Shown here in pieces: positions 37,301-50,130 of a stretch of DNA of 64,000 nt (position 1 is its first letter; every line of letters begins with the position of its first letter). The notes beneath the pieces were generated by a model. The model was given only the letters and a program-made list of their open reading frames with translations, was not told the origin of the DNA and made no database searches. Source of the DNA: Trichopria drosophilae (taxonomy: Eukaryota > Arthropoda > Insecta > Hymenoptera > Diapriidae); the NCBI GenBank assembly GCA_030407085.1, contig CM059582.1, positions 29,525,001 through 29,589,000 of the forward strand, written 5' to 3'. The position numbers were made by a program, and so were the translations under genes.

Positions 37301-37613
37301 ACACAGGCCCACAAGAACAACAATTTGAATGGTAACTTGAATCAGAGATAGTGAATCTTATAGATTTTTGGTCGTTGAAAATGAATTCGTTGTCCAATTT
37401 CATTCATCCCGTCCGATTTTTACATATCCTAACCTCAAATATTGTCAAAAATAGTATTTTTAATAATTTTTAAGATCAGGTATCATAAAATCCTGATGTG
37501 GTGGGTCATACTGAACAACGGATTGGCTTTCATGCGCTAAAAGTTATAAGATTAAGTATCTGTGATTCGCGTCACCCTCCCCCTCTCCTCCAAAAATTGC
37601 TGTGGTCCTATGT
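37301..37613. mobile_element. Second member of the ACACAGGACCACA MITE family
   Basis: It starts ACACAGGCCCACAA and ends TTGCTGTGGTCCTATGT, matching the termini of 8802-9053. Left-arm words AATCAGAGATAGTGAATCTTA and TCGTTGAAAATGAATTCGTTG correspond to AATCAGAGGTAGTAGCTCTTA and TCGCTGAAAACGAATCCGTTG in that copy. The interior is longer here (313 versus 252 bp), so the two are family members with diverged centres. Confidence 0.8.
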
Positions 37614-37779
37614 TATTTTTGGAGTTAATGCAACAATTACACATCACAACAAAACTTTTAGAATTTCATATTGCCCTATAAGTAACAGACGATTCTGATA
37701 GGTTTTTTTTATCCAGAATCCAAATTTAACCTCCAAAATATCCAATTGGTTCTGGTTTTTGAGATATTGAAAGTTAAAG

Positions 37780-38300
37780 GGGTCAAAAACGCGAATCTGG
37801 GCACTTTTGAGCTTCTATCCACACCCAAAAAAATGTTGAACTCGCACCAGTAGCAGTTAATTATGATAAGATTTTTCCCGAAGAATACAAATATTTACGG
37901 CAAAATATTGATATGGACCTAGTTTTTTACCAAATTGAAGGTCAAAGGAGTCAAATATCCTGTTTTTGAACATTTTTCACATCTATACTATAAGAATGCG
38001 ACGCTAAAAATCAAGCAATGCAAAATGTCGGATCCAATATTCGACGAATTTTTCGCAATTTGAAGCACTTCAAACTCGCCATCGTCTTGGCTACTTAAAA
38101 AAAATAGAAAACATGTCCTAAATTGTTTTTTACCCCTGTGACTTTCAATTTGGACAAAAAGTAGGCCCAATTCAATATTTTTGCCAAAATAATTGGATCC
38201 TGCGGGAAAAATCAGATCAGAATTGACTCTTCCTGGTGTGATGACAGTATTTTTTGTTGGCTGTGACTAGATGCTCCATTTTCTGTGGTTTCAATTGGAC
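37780..38300. mobile_element. Foldback element, about 520 bp
   Basis: GATTTTTCCCG (37868) is mirrored by CGGGAAAAATC (38200). CAAAATATTGATATGGACCTA pairs with TAGGCCCAATTCAATATTTT, and ACCAAATTGAAGGTCAAAGG pairs with CCCTGTGACTTTCAATTTGG. The outer parts GCTTCTATCCACACCC and GGCTGTGACTAGATGC also pair. Diverged arms imply age. The minus-strand 60-codon frame inside is not a gene. Confidence 0.78.
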
Positions 38301-38559
38301 CCCCATTAATAGGCCATCAACATCATACTAATCAACATCATGTAGAATCAAAATCTTTTAATTTCTAAACGGAAAAACTTGATGAAGTCAAGTCTTTGTC
38401 AAGTTTCAAGACATTTCGAAGGAATAAATAACATTTTTGTGCATATGATTTGTCAAAATTTTTCTTGTATAAACATTTTTGGTGAACATTTTAAGGCTTA
38501 CGTCACAAGAAATATAGACATTTTTCTTTCATTACTTACAATGTTTTGGTTGGATTAAC

Positions 38560-38960
38560 GTATGTGTATTATTTCAAGTGATGTTTTTATCAATACGTTT
38601 CATCAGATGTTTATTATTTTTACGAATTATATTCATATTTCGTTTCCTCCCATTCCATACCTTTTAGCAATCCCTCTTTTTCCTTTGGATCATTCGTATA
38701 TAGTTTCTGTATATTTTTTTAAATTATTCCGGTTCTCTGCTTCTACGTTCGTTCTACATTTCTATCGTTGACGTTTTATCGACTGTTCGAAAGTTTGACA
38801 TTTTTTACCTGTTTTCCTTGTCTTGTGTACCTACTCTCCTTTTTTGTTCTCCACAGCTTTGAGTTTACGCTCTGTTTCTTGATGTAATTAATGGTATTTA
38901 TCGAATGAACAATCGTTCCTCACTCCTTCAATATGATCTCTCGTCCTCACTAACTTGTCG
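38560..38960. repeat. Pyrimidine-rich tract
   Basis: The + strand is rich in T and C (for example TTTCCTCCCATTCCATACC and TTTTACCTGTTTTCCTTG) for about 400 bases. It is similar in character to the tracts at 3590-4130 and 32820-33230. No motif was recognised in either strand. Confidence 0.4.
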
Positions 38961-40529
38961 CTTCTCCTCATTAGGCAGAGTCAGCGTATTATTTGCATGA
39001 TATACGTAGCTATCCAATTTAAAAATATTCTGCCTATAAAGCGTTATTTCACTATATGTATTATTTTTTTTTTATAACATCCTTACCTTTCATTGTATCT
39101 AATTGATGCATGAAATTGTATTATATTGTTTTAATTAATGTTAACTTCTTTTTACAATCAGTCACAGTTCATTATTTATAAGAGAATTTTCACTGACATT
39201 TTTTCATGAATCATGGTCTGAAGGTCAACACATATGTAAGTGGCAGCGGATGAAATTTGTTTGAATATAATTCAATACTTATCTTAGTAATAGATCTTCT
39301 TGACAAATAGTTGCTTTAAGTAAATATTTTTGTTAAAACTAACAAATAACTTAACAATATTCCAATAAAATAAGTACAAAACGAACATCGTCATGAAGAT
39401 TACGAATTGTTGCAATAACCTGATATCTACTCAACAGAGTATAGTAATAAAGATTTCGTGATTGATACTGAAACCTAAAATCTAAAATTGAAATTCAAGA
39501 ATCTCTGCCTTATTCAAAATTTACATTCAATATTATTTCACACAATAAATTATAGAAGATTCTCTTAAAGCCGCTGGGAATTGTTGTATTACTAGACAGA
39601 ATAAACCACCACCTAATTAGACGACATCGTAAATTATTTCTCTCTAATATTTGTAGACAATATAAATTGGCAAAATACTAAAAGAGCGCAATACTAAGGA
39701 TCTCTGATCCCATTTCTATGAATAATTTTAGAATGTAACTAATTGGTGGTAATTACATTATTAATAAGTCAATGTGATTCTGTTCTGTAATAAAGGATTG
39801 ATTCTGCAATACATTTTACAACAAAGGATTCTCTAAAGCTTATTTTGATACTTCCAAATTGTTTTTCCTCCATCGTAGTTCAACTGCTGAATATGGAAAA
39901 TTCAAGGGTTAAGGAATAATATGTTAGGACTGTTTTATAATTTTTCTATGGTCGTAAATTTCTGGTGTGATTTCATATTTACTAATTAATTTCGAAGTTT
40001 AGAATTTTACGCGAACAAAAGTATAATAATTTGTATTATACACTTTAAATAAGCGTAATCGTTTGATACATTGATCTAGTCTACTTATTTTGTTACTTAA
40101 AATCAATAAAAGTCAACAAAATAGATTATTTTTAATATACAATTTTTTAATTTATAAATTGACTTTTTATGGCGGATGGATAATTTATGACTTATAGGTT
40201 TTTTAGACTTATTTTTACTCATAAGTAGAAGACTTTAAATACATTTTTACTCATAAGGCATATTTGAAGATCGAAATTTGGTTATTTCTAACCGAAATAA
40301 GACAATCTGACCAAACGCTGATCAAAATTTCTTCCTTTGTTGCTTGGGTACCAATTTTTTTTTTCTGGAATATTTAAAAAAAAAATGTAATTGACTTTAC
40401 TAGATATTCAGGCTGAATAAAATAAATCCACACATTTTTAGTAGACTACGTACATATTTTATAAAAAATACCGAGACTGCAAGGGAAAACTTATACTCCT
40501 CCTCATAATTCACCTCGTAGCTAGAAATT

Positions 40530-40770
40530 TCATCACCACGCCACATGTCGCCTTAACTCCATTGGATTATCTTTTAGATTAGCTTGTTGACGAAAGGACG
40601 ATCATATTTGTTGTTTATTGCACCTGTAGGCGGAGAAGTCGGTATAACCTTTCAAAATAAGAAGTGTAGGAGTAGCATATTGCACGCGAGACGGCATTTA
40701 ACCTGATCGATCGATACGTTGCACCTCACGCATTCGAAGCAGTGCTCATTTTCTTCCTAATTTCTTCTAT
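40530..40770. other. GC-richer intronic island
   Basis: The stretch around GCACCTGTAGGCGGAGAAGTC, GCACGCGAGACGGC, GATCGATCGATACG and TTGCACCTCACGC is GC-richer than its surroundings and shows no inverted structure. Candidate conserved non-coding element by composition only. Confidence 0.25.
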
Positions 40771-43700
40771 ATATCAAACGCTCGCCTTGCACATTACTAC
40801 AATGAAAAGAAAAATATGTAATATTGAATGCGCTGATGAGATTAGGAATCAGCAGAATCAAGATCTCAATTGACGAAGGCGACGTTCTATCTGCACCGAT
40901 CGTATTCTTGTATAGGGCAACATGCATGTTCAGATGCGATGAAAATTTAATTCGTTACGAGATATACATAAAGTGTACGTTTACGGAGAAAAACTATGAC
41001 TGTATGATGTGTGTTTCCATTTCGAAATTTTTTACCAATTTGCTAAACTAAGTTTCGTTCGGATAATATTAATTCCATTTTTATAAATTGTAAGCTTTTC
41101 TTTCAAGAATGTTTTCAAGGACAAAAAAAGAAGATATTCTGTCTTAGAATCAAAATCATACATCGGGCCCTTTTTCCGAAATTTGATTCTTTTTCTAAAT
41201 GGCGATATTTATTTTCTTACAACTTTCTAGTTCATAGTTTTTCATACATCACGATGTAATTTACATTATAGCTTTTCAAATGTGAAGGCTATTATTATAT
41301 TCGCAAACAGTCGTTTGCAAATCCTGCATATAATTTGAATGATCTGATTTAATGTAAATTCGAAAATTGTCTGCGGGCGTAAAATGTAATTTTACATCTT
41401 TTACATTGAGGACAATTCCGTTTCATATCATTTATACGTTTCATCTTTTACATCACGATTCATGCATTATATCTATAAAGTTATAATAATAAAAAAAAGC
41501 CAAATAAGTTATGCACTGTGAAAAGAATTTGTAATAAGGGTGGATCAAACTTTTTTAAAAACTACACAACTTTTAAACTTTTTAAATAGCTTTGGGTATA
41601 CTGAAAATAATCTTATAAATTGCAAGTATCACTAATAGTAGGCAAAGTTTTTGGCCAAGAGTAAATTTCAGTATTTTATTAGATGCAAAGTTAACTGTTT
41701 TTATTAAATTTTGTTTTGTATTGTTTGTAAAAACCTCTTATCGAGTTACGCTTGCAGAAGTAAAACGATGGAAAAACGTAGTTCTAGAGCAAAGCTGTTT
41801 TTCTACCGTTTTTATTATTAGTTCACCCAGAAAAGAATACCTTATTATTATGAGCCCTAGGCGAGAAAGGACCAATTACCACCTTGGTATTAAAAAACAA
41901 AAAAAAAATTGCTACGCCGATGTTTGTTTCCCATCAATTTTATTATCAGTCCACTTGTAAACAAACACCACTTTATTCTGAAAAATTTGTTTGTTTCATC
42001 AAAGGATAATGTAATAAATCAACATTTGCTGTGAAAAGAACTTTTTAATCAACTCTAATATAAATTAACAAATTATGAAGTGTACTACAGGTAATAGTTT
42101 TGACACGTTACCAATAATAACATTGTTGATAGTGTTAAAATCGATTCAATCGTTTCAAATCCATTCAATAAAGCACTCAAAAAGAGATATCGAATATTGT
42201 CACTACATCCATATTTGAAGTGCTTAAAAAGGACTTCTGATCAGCAAGTACATACACTTTCAATCGATAATCATGAATAAACTAGAACACTTAATGAAGT
42301 CGGAGATTAACAATGAATGATGCATTATATTCTAAAAAGGGGAAATCGTAAGGATGGACTAGCATATTAATGAATATTTAATATCGAAATTAGTGTAGAT
42401 CATTTACTTGTTTCTAACTAAATTATTTAATTTAAACATATATGAATTTCATGAGAAAATTTTATTTTAGTTTCTTCCATCATATAATATGTATTTTTTC
42501 TCATATTAAAGGTTTCCAATATTAAAATTTTAGAGGGAGTATATGAATGATGAGAAATATATATGGAAACGTTTATAAATTTTAAATTTACATTACGTAT
42601 TAAAATAGTGTCAACCCTGAATAGAGAGAGCATTTTAATATATCATCTAGTGGATAGTTTAACGTCGTAAAATCATAATGGAATACATTTTCGTATGAGA
42701 ATCTGAAAAGTTTAAGATCTTAATCATACAATATGTTAGTCTACAGAACTAAGCATATTTTAATACATATTCATTTTACATATCACATCGAAACTTTGTG
42801 AGTGACTTCATTTAAGAGAGTTTGACAAACTTTTCCACTCAGCAAATTTTTGCAAGTGTTGCGTTTTCGGACACTTACGCTCGAAATATGTCGAATTCAT
42901 GAAAAAATTTGACGGACTATGTCACCCGTTGATTTTATAAATAATTATTAAATAACTGTGTAAAGATGAACTATTGTGTTATATGTATTTATCATAATAC
43001 ATAACCTCTTAAACAGGGCATGTTTAAGCTCTTGAACTAACAAAACGCAGCAAATAATATGACGAACATTGTGACCATTTGATTCTATAAATAATTATTA
43101 AATAATTGGTTACATTGTCCGACACAAGCTTTACCGCAGGAGAAGGCATTCTGAATTCATCATATTTCAAGTTTGTATTAATCAAATGCAATATGCTTGG
43201 TGCAGGGGATTAGGTGGTAAATCAGAGATTTAAATCGTCTTCCTGGATAATGCAATTTTTTATCTTCAATAGTTTCTACGGAAAATAAGTATAAAATAAA
43301 ACAATTTTATCTTGTAGTTAAAGAAATAGTCTAAATCGAAAATCAATATTGTTTAGAATATTTTATGTAATTCCCATTTCCTCTGAAACAAATACAAGGA
43401 AAAAAGGGCATAATACTTCCTGTAATTTTTATTTTGCGGTTTGAAGAGAGACATGTACCTTTGAAGTCGATTTGGCGTGATATAAAATGAATGAAACGTT
43501 TATACACAAATCAATACATAATACGATACTTGAATAATTACTAGTTTGACTCTTTTTTAAACTGCGGTTCAGTTAAAATTAGTAGACATTCTGAATATTT
43601 TAACGGTGTCTCAGAGAGAAATTTTATGCAACAATACAAAACTGAAATACTGACATTTCAAAAAGGCGAATACATTTGAAAACGACGCACCCTTATAACT

Positions 43701-44439
43701 CTTACAATAGAGTATTTACGTAATTATACAGGTTGAAAGACAAAAGCGACAATTTCCTTTCATTTGTACACCTAATTAGAGTAAGTCAATAAAATGAGTC
43801 GCAGATGGCATACATCTGCATTTACACGAGGAGAACATGCGATTATGTAATGTTATACTTGTCTGAAAGAATTTGAGCAATTTATGGAAGCCAGGAAAAT
43901 CCAATTTTTAATTTTAAGAATTTGATAATGCATTTTAATGGTTTAAAATATATTTTCTCGCTATTTTTAAAGCTTTAATTTAAGCATGTATATAATATTA
44001 ATTGCATTACTTATTGTGACAATTGAGTAAATTATTTATAAACGACAACATTTTAGAACAACGCATACAGTAATGTAGTATTTTTACTATACTGAATACA
44101 AGGAGGATACAATAGCTTTTGTTTTAAAATTACATATTTCCATTTTGTATATTGCAAAACTTCAAAGATATCAGTATCGGATGAAAAAATACCATAAACT
44201 AGCGGCAAAGAAAAATATTAATAATACCTGATATAGATAGGCTGGACTTTTCAAATTCTCAAATAATTTCTCATGTCTTCGAATTCTCACAAGTAATACA
44301 TAATAGTTATTTTTGTATCAAGGGCATAAAATGGAGTTTTACGCCTCGAAAATAGAACCCGAGTTGTAAAATAGTAATTTTGCACACACTATATAAAAAA
44401 ATTCATTGTGAAGCTGTATTTTTTAATTCTTCGATTTTT

Positions 44440-45135
44440 GTAATATATTGGCTTCTTAAGGTAGTTAGACCCCAGGATATAATATGTTAGCAAAAATATT
44501 TTAATAACACTTCCAGGAATGAAATTTTTATTATGCATGATATTATGACAGAGTTCGAGCGTCATTTTTCTTGAAAAAAAATTGAAACTTGCAAAAATAA
44601 TTTGATAACCAACTTTTCTCAGCGACTCAAATTTTCTTCTTATTTTCATTCAAAACTTTTCTAAAAATGAATGGATTTCAATGAATGACGGCTTATTTTT
44701 TCAAGAAAAAGATTCTCTACAACTTCACCGAATGAATTTCTTGAATTTCTAAAAGTAGGGTCAAATATCTCGAATTATTAAAAAAAATATATATTATTTT
44801 TTAACTTTTCTGAATAATTTTAGTGATCAGGCAAACAAATTTGAGAAATTTATTCGGTGAAGTTGTAGAGAATCCTTTTCTCGAAAAAATAAGCCGTCAT
44901 TCATGGAAATCCATTCATTTTTAGAAAAGTTTTGAATGAAAATAAGAAGAAAATTTGAGTCGCCAAGAAAAGTTAGTTAACAAATTATTTTTGCAAGTTT
45001 CAATTTTTTTTCAAGAATAATAATGCTTGAACTCTGTAACAATATCATGTATAATAAAACTTCAATTCCTGGAAGTGTTACTAAATTATTTTCGCTAACA
45101 TATGATATCTTGGGGTCTAGCTACCTTAACTTACT
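44440..45135. mobile_element. Long foldback element, arms about 300 bp
   Basis: The two arms are closely matched. TTAAGGTAGTTAGACCCCAG (44456) pairs with TTGGGGTCTAGCTACCTTAA (45110). AACACTTCCAGGAATGAA pairs with TTCAATTCCTGGAAGTGTT, and GAATGACGGCTTATTTTTTC pairs with GAAAAAATAAGCCGTCATTC. CTACAACTTCACCGAATGAA pairs with TTTATTCGGTGAAGTTGTAG. The loop is about 80 bases. The two frames of 86 and 72 codons in the arms are mirror images of each other and not genes. No short terminal motif or target duplication is defined. Confidence 0.85.
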
Positions 45136-46299
45136 GAATTCAAATCTGGGATCATATTTTAAAAATTCAATATGGTCGATACGATTTTCTCAGGTGATTG
45201 AGTCATTTCAAACGTTTTGTAGTTTTGAGCTTTTTTTCTGAGATGGGCAAATCTGAAATTTCAGAAATTGTTATAAATTTTAGTAGTTTTAATCATCTTT
45301 AACAGAAAATTTACCACTGTGATTATTGAAAATTAAATAAAGGGAATGTTAACAAAGAATCTTAGATATTTCAGCAAAGATTAATAGATGTTAAGTCAAA
45401 GAGTCAAACAGAAATTAGCAATGACGAGATTTTTTTTTAAACATTGGATTAGTATAAAAAATTCATAGTTTTGGAAAATATTACATATGAATTTGATTCC
45501 AGATGTTTAAAGAATTCGATGGTATGAGATATACTTTGACGATTAGAATTCAACTTTGTCAGGTGACTTTTTCTTCGAGAAAGAAATCAACAATCACCAA
45601 ATGTAACGCGGAAAACCCAGATAATAAAAAATTATAAAAAGAAGAAGAAGAATAATTTTAGACAGTTAAAAATTAAGATGTTAATGTGACGATTTTTTGG
45701 ATGAAAGTAAAAAATATTACTTCGTCTAAAATACACATCTCACGCTCCGAATATTCGACAAGAACTTATTACAAAATGCAATCACTTTATTACGTGATAA
45801 TAAAGTACGCGGATTTTAAAACTTTTTAACCGAATTTTTCTGGCGGCTTAAACTTTTCACTAACTTTATCTGATTATGAACTACCATGCGGGAACTTTTG
45901 TTTAACATCTCGCAGGCTCGGGGACGTTGGTATATAAATGCGTACGAATTGCGAGCTTTCATTTTAAATACAAAGTAAATTCGGATAAGGCAAACATTTA
46001 CGTTGGAGATCAATATTAACCTATCATTAACCTTTATTAATAAAACGCCAATTTGTACTACCATAAAGCACACACTCTATGACAAGTTTCTCATTTTGAT
46101 TCATAAAAAAATCACCATTTAATGAGAAAATTTAAAGCAAATAAGATTCTTTAGGAAGTACCAAAAAATGCATTTTTCATAATATACTTTGGTATTAATG
46201 ATTCTATATTAACCTGCGTTCAAAATTTCAAATCTTTTTATGATTGTGGCACAAGACATAAAAGAACTCTGAAATGAAGTAACTTTTGAGGAATCGAAT

Positions 46300-46620
46300 A
46301 AACCGAAGAAAAGTTCTCAGAATGCCTTCCATTTCCTAGGATGGGATGATGCCTTCATCATTGCCCGTCACTTCCATTTATTGAGACCTAAATTTGAGAT
46401 ATTCTTCGTCTGCCACCCAGCGGTTGTCCGTGTCAATTTATATTCGTCGTCGGTCCCAGGGGAGAAAGGTGGCACTCTTCCTTGCATTATATCGGAGATT
46501 CCTTTTCGTCTTTCCTTACTCGTCAATATCCCAAGTCGATATTACTACAAGATCTATACTTCCCTCAAGGAAGAGTTTTTTTTGTATTGTCTCGATATAG
46601 GCTAGATATTATATGCTAGT
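46300..46620. other. GC-richer intronic island
   Basis: About 320 bases with raised GC, including CTGCCACCCAGCGGTTGTCC and TCGTCGGTCCCAGGGG. Overlapping 74- and 68-codon frames start here on the + strand, but there are no splice sites in matching phase and no recognisable motif. It may be conserved regulatory DNA. Confidence 0.25.
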
Positions 46621-46909
46621 CGATTACATCGTGTACGTGCATAGACTCTTACTTCGAAAAATGTTTATGTCACAAAGGGTGAACATAGTAAATATTGTTA
46701 TTGTTGATTTAGTTCTCTGCAAATATAAATGATGTAGTAGTTATATAACTGTAACGGTCATATATTATGCATTTTCCCCCTCTGTTAGGTCGAGAAAGAC
46801 CTTGTAACAACTTTTTGAAAATTTTAAAATAAATCAAACTTTGCTGCTCCCTAAAATTGAAATGACCTTCAAAGTTATTTTGAGGTGAAACTATCATTTC
46901 TGACGTAAA

Positions 46910-47165
46910 ATATCCCGCTTTTCCCAAATCCACAATAAAGAATAGGGGTTTCCACGTGAAAAACAACTTTAACCTTAGGATCACCTTCAAGGTCGTGGAT
47001 CAGGGCATGGCGAAGGTCGTAGTTGAACGTTAAATTTCAGCAATTTCCAAATCCACAATAAAAAAGGGGTTTCCGTTAAAAAAAAAACAACTTCGACCTT
47101 GGGATCACCTTGAAGGTCGTTGTTCAGGATATGGTCAAGGTCACTTTCTGCTTTCTATTTAGATT
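46910..47165. repeat. Tandem duplication, about 120-bp unit, with AAGGTC motifs
   Basis: Two adjacent units share CAAATCCACAATAAA, AGGGGTTTCC, AACAACTT, ACCTT.GGATCACCTT, AAGGTCGT and CAGG.ATGG, at about 46925-47035 and 47045-47160. Each unit carries repeated AAGGTC words. The arrangement looks like a diverged tandem duplication, perhaps part of a larger element related to the one at 48239. Confidence 0.7.
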
Positions 47166-47439
47166 TTGCAATTTTAGAGGTTAGGGCTAAAAAGTATTCT
47201 CTTAGTAATGCCACGTTTGATTAGGTTAAAAGAAACGGATATACATTCACTGACCCAAAAAACGTATAATAGATCTCGATTCACCTCAGGGTCAAGTTTT
47301 TTATTTATTGCGTCAGCCTTGTAATCTTTACACGTAATTTCTGTTCATATATACTAGCATGAAATTAAACTCCATGAAATGATTGAAAACCGTCTAAAAG
47401 AGAATGTAATTAATGTATCTTAAAAACAGGTAGACTATT

Positions 47440-47720
47440 ATTCCAAGTGAGAGTGTCGCATTCGTCTTTCCGCATTTGACGAAATAAAATGAAATTACCC
47501 TGGTGACTTAGGTACTATTTTTGTTGGTTTCGGGTTACTTCGTCTATTGTACGGGATACGCGTAGCAAAAGAAAAAATCAGGAGTATACCACTTATTCTT
47601 GAAAGCCACAATGAAGGTCTGAGAGTGAGGATTAAGTGCAGAGTGTTGATATAGAAAGAACCGAGCTGCGGTAAACTAAAGTTACGGTATCGGAGTTTCT
47701 ATTTACCATCGATTAAAGTG
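47440..47720. other. GC-richer intronic island
   Basis: The stretch GAGAGTGTCGCATTCGTCTTTC to about CGAGCTGCGGTAAAC has raised GC content and no repeat structure, in the midst of transposon-rich intron. Candidate conserved non-coding element by composition. Confidence 0.25.
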
Positions 47721-48011
47721 AAGACAATTAAGGAGTGAGAAAGGAAGTACGATTGTTTCTGAAGAATGATTATTTTATTCTCTTTTGAAACTTAATAGAC
47801 TTTCCTTACAATCCATGCGCCCTCGTTAAATGCTTCATGATGAAACTTAAGCCGCTGGTGTTAATTTCATCCTTTCGAGAACTGATCTTAGTGTATTAAG
47901 TGTCGACGTTTGTTTTTGGGAAGTTAATTTTTAATCATTAAATTGCAATATTTCGATGACTTATTCATTTTTTATTTCGGAATTTTCATGTACATTAATG
48001 AATGCTATCTT

Positions 48012-49345
48012 CACACTGAGGAAATGTACCTAATCAATTCAACTAACATTAGGAAGTTGAATGGAACTTAGTAAAAAGAACTACTTTTTAGGTAGGTTAA
48101 CTCTGTTGATGTTATTAATTTTATTATTTTTATTTAAGTTAATAATTGATAGTTAATTTGACATAAATATTTACGCAGTATTTTGGATAATTAAATATCT
48201 AAAAATGCGATACTCCGCAGTAAATTCAAAGAGATATACAGGGTCATCGAAAAGTATCGGACCCCCCTAATATCTTCAGTTAGAATGCACTTAGGAGAAA
48301 ATGTCCAATAGCAAAGTTGTATGGTTTCAAGCGGGGAGTAAGATGATGACCTTGACTTTGACCTTGACCATGTCCTTCAAGGTCATTTCAAGGTCAATCT
48401 TATTTTTTTAAATAGAACCCTCTACATTTTATTGCATATTCTTATAGCTTATCTCGAGAGTTTTCCAAAACACTATTATAAAATATTTTTTTATCAAGTA
48501 CTTTTTGAGTTATAGAGGTTTGAAGTTAACAATTTTTTGACACAAAATGTAGAATATCTTGTAAAATATTATTTAGTTTTCAGTAATCATAACCTTAATA
48601 CTTTTGTGCGCGGAATAATGAGACCAATTAATTGGTTTAAAGAAAATACATTAATCGGATCCCCCTAATATTTTCAGTATTTGTGTCAAAAAATTGTTAA
48701 CTTCAAACCTTTATAACTCAAAAAGTACTTAATAAAAAAATATTTTATTATAGTGTTTTGGAAATCTCTCAAGATAAGCTATAAGAATATGCAATAAAAT
48801 GTAGGGAGTTCTATTTAAAAAAATAAGATTGACCTTGAAATGACCTTGAAGGACATGGTCAAGGTCAAAGTCAAGGTCATTATCTTACTCCCCGCTTGAA
48901 ACCATACAACTTTGCTATTGGACATTTTCTCCTAAGTGCATTCTAACTGAAGATATTAGGGGGGTCCGATACTTTTCGATGACCCTGTATACTAATATGC
49001 TACAAAGGAACAGCCAATAGTTCCACTAAAAATAATACAACTAAAAAACTATCTAGAAAAATATTTAGTAATTGTGACTAATTTTTAACTATTCAGCTTT
49101 TTGCAATTGGTTTTTAACGAAATTTGAAAGTTGCATTTACGGCCGTGAATAAGTTAAAAATGTAGTTCTGCTAAATATCAACTAATGTTTACCTTCATTC
49201 TCTTTTGTTTAGCGGTAGTTAATCTCCAGAGATTATATTAAATTTAGTTAGATGATATTCCAAAAATCTATTACCTTTACTACATTTTGAGTATAGTTAA
49301 AACGTAGTCAAATTTACTAACTATAAGATTTTTTTTCAGTGTAGC
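48012..49345. mobile_element. Possible host MITE split by the 48239 element
   Basis: The left boundary CACACTGAGGAAATG and right boundary TTTTTTTTCAGTGTAG resemble inverted termini of the CACNG-AAAAAA type, and TAGTTAA/TTAACTA motifs recur on both sides of the inner element. If right, the 749-bp foldback at 48239-48987 was inserted into it. Tentative. Confidence 0.3.
48239..48987. mobile_element. TA-flanked foldback transposon carrying AAGGTCA half-site clusters
   Basis: It begins CAGGGTCATCGAAAAGTATC and ends with the inverted copy GATACTTTTCGATGACCCTG, flanked by TA on both sides (48237-48238 and 48988-48989). The arms are about 300 bp and nearly identical as inverted copies, so the insertion is relatively young. 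Each arm holds, within about 50 bp (48348-48397 and 48830-48880), five GACCTTG/CAAGGTC words, several of them full TCAAGGTCA. The loop of about 130 bp has no coding frame. Non-autonomous; the CAGGG end and TA duplication fit Tc1/mariner-like mobilisation, as for the element at 62462. Confidence 0.9.
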
Positions 49346-49564
49346 AATTTTTCTATCTTTTGTTTCCTTGGCAGGATAAGATAGTCCAGAACGCATATAC
49401 TGAAATATTTTACTTTACAGATTAGTGTATCTTGATTATGCTCTCAGGTATACAAATTTTAGAAAACATCAAACACATGAGCATTTTCTCTAGTTGTATT
49501 TTAATAAAATTCACGAAAATATGCATGGAAATGACTCAACTAAAAACATGAAAACTTTGTTTAA

Positions 49565-49740
49565 TTGTGTTTTTTTTTTAGGTTAAGTGTCGATTGTGTT
49601 TTTTTTGTGCATATCTGTTTTTTGACGTTGTTTTTTTTTGTACACCTGTCTTTTTGTCGTGTGATTATTTTTTTGTCATTTTGTCGAGTGTTTTTGTCAA
49701 TGTGTTCGTTTGTCTCGTCACTTACTATAGTTGGTAGAGT
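49565..49740. repeat. T-rich degenerate tandem repeat
   Basis: Runs of 5-9 T residues alternate with short G/C-containing words such as TGTCGATTGTG, TGACGTTG and TGTCGTGTG. The 70-codon frame over it is a low-complexity artefact. Confidence 0.5.
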
Positions 49741-50130
49741 AAGACATCATACATTTTTAGATCATTTTACCATCTAAGTAGAGACTTCGACAAATTAGGA
49801 GTGAGCGCTACTATATAAATAATAAAAATAACTAAAAAACATAGTTCAGGCTAATCCAGCTATTTAGATAAAGCCTAATATTTTTCTCTGTGTATTCATG
49901 AATTGAAATATTTGTCAGATTATTAAATCTTTTGCTGGCATTGCTTCACTTCTAGATGCCAAAATATTCAATTTGAAACATATGGAGTGGTCTTTCATAA
50001 ACTTACATAGTTAAATTCGTATATAACAATAAATTTGAAGACAAAATAATAATTGAGTCTAATTTTGCAAGATCACTTTCAATAAGATAATCTGAATAAA
50101 AATCACTGTGGCACTTTTCAGAAAGTTTTT

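Noticed and set aside
40824..41051. 75-codon frame next to a GC-richer stretch
   Set aside because: No recognisable motif, no suitable splice sites, and the length is expected by chance in 64 kb.
44389..45241. Two frames of 86 and 72 codons on opposite strands with similar peptides
   Set aside because: They are mirror translations of the two arms of a foldback element.
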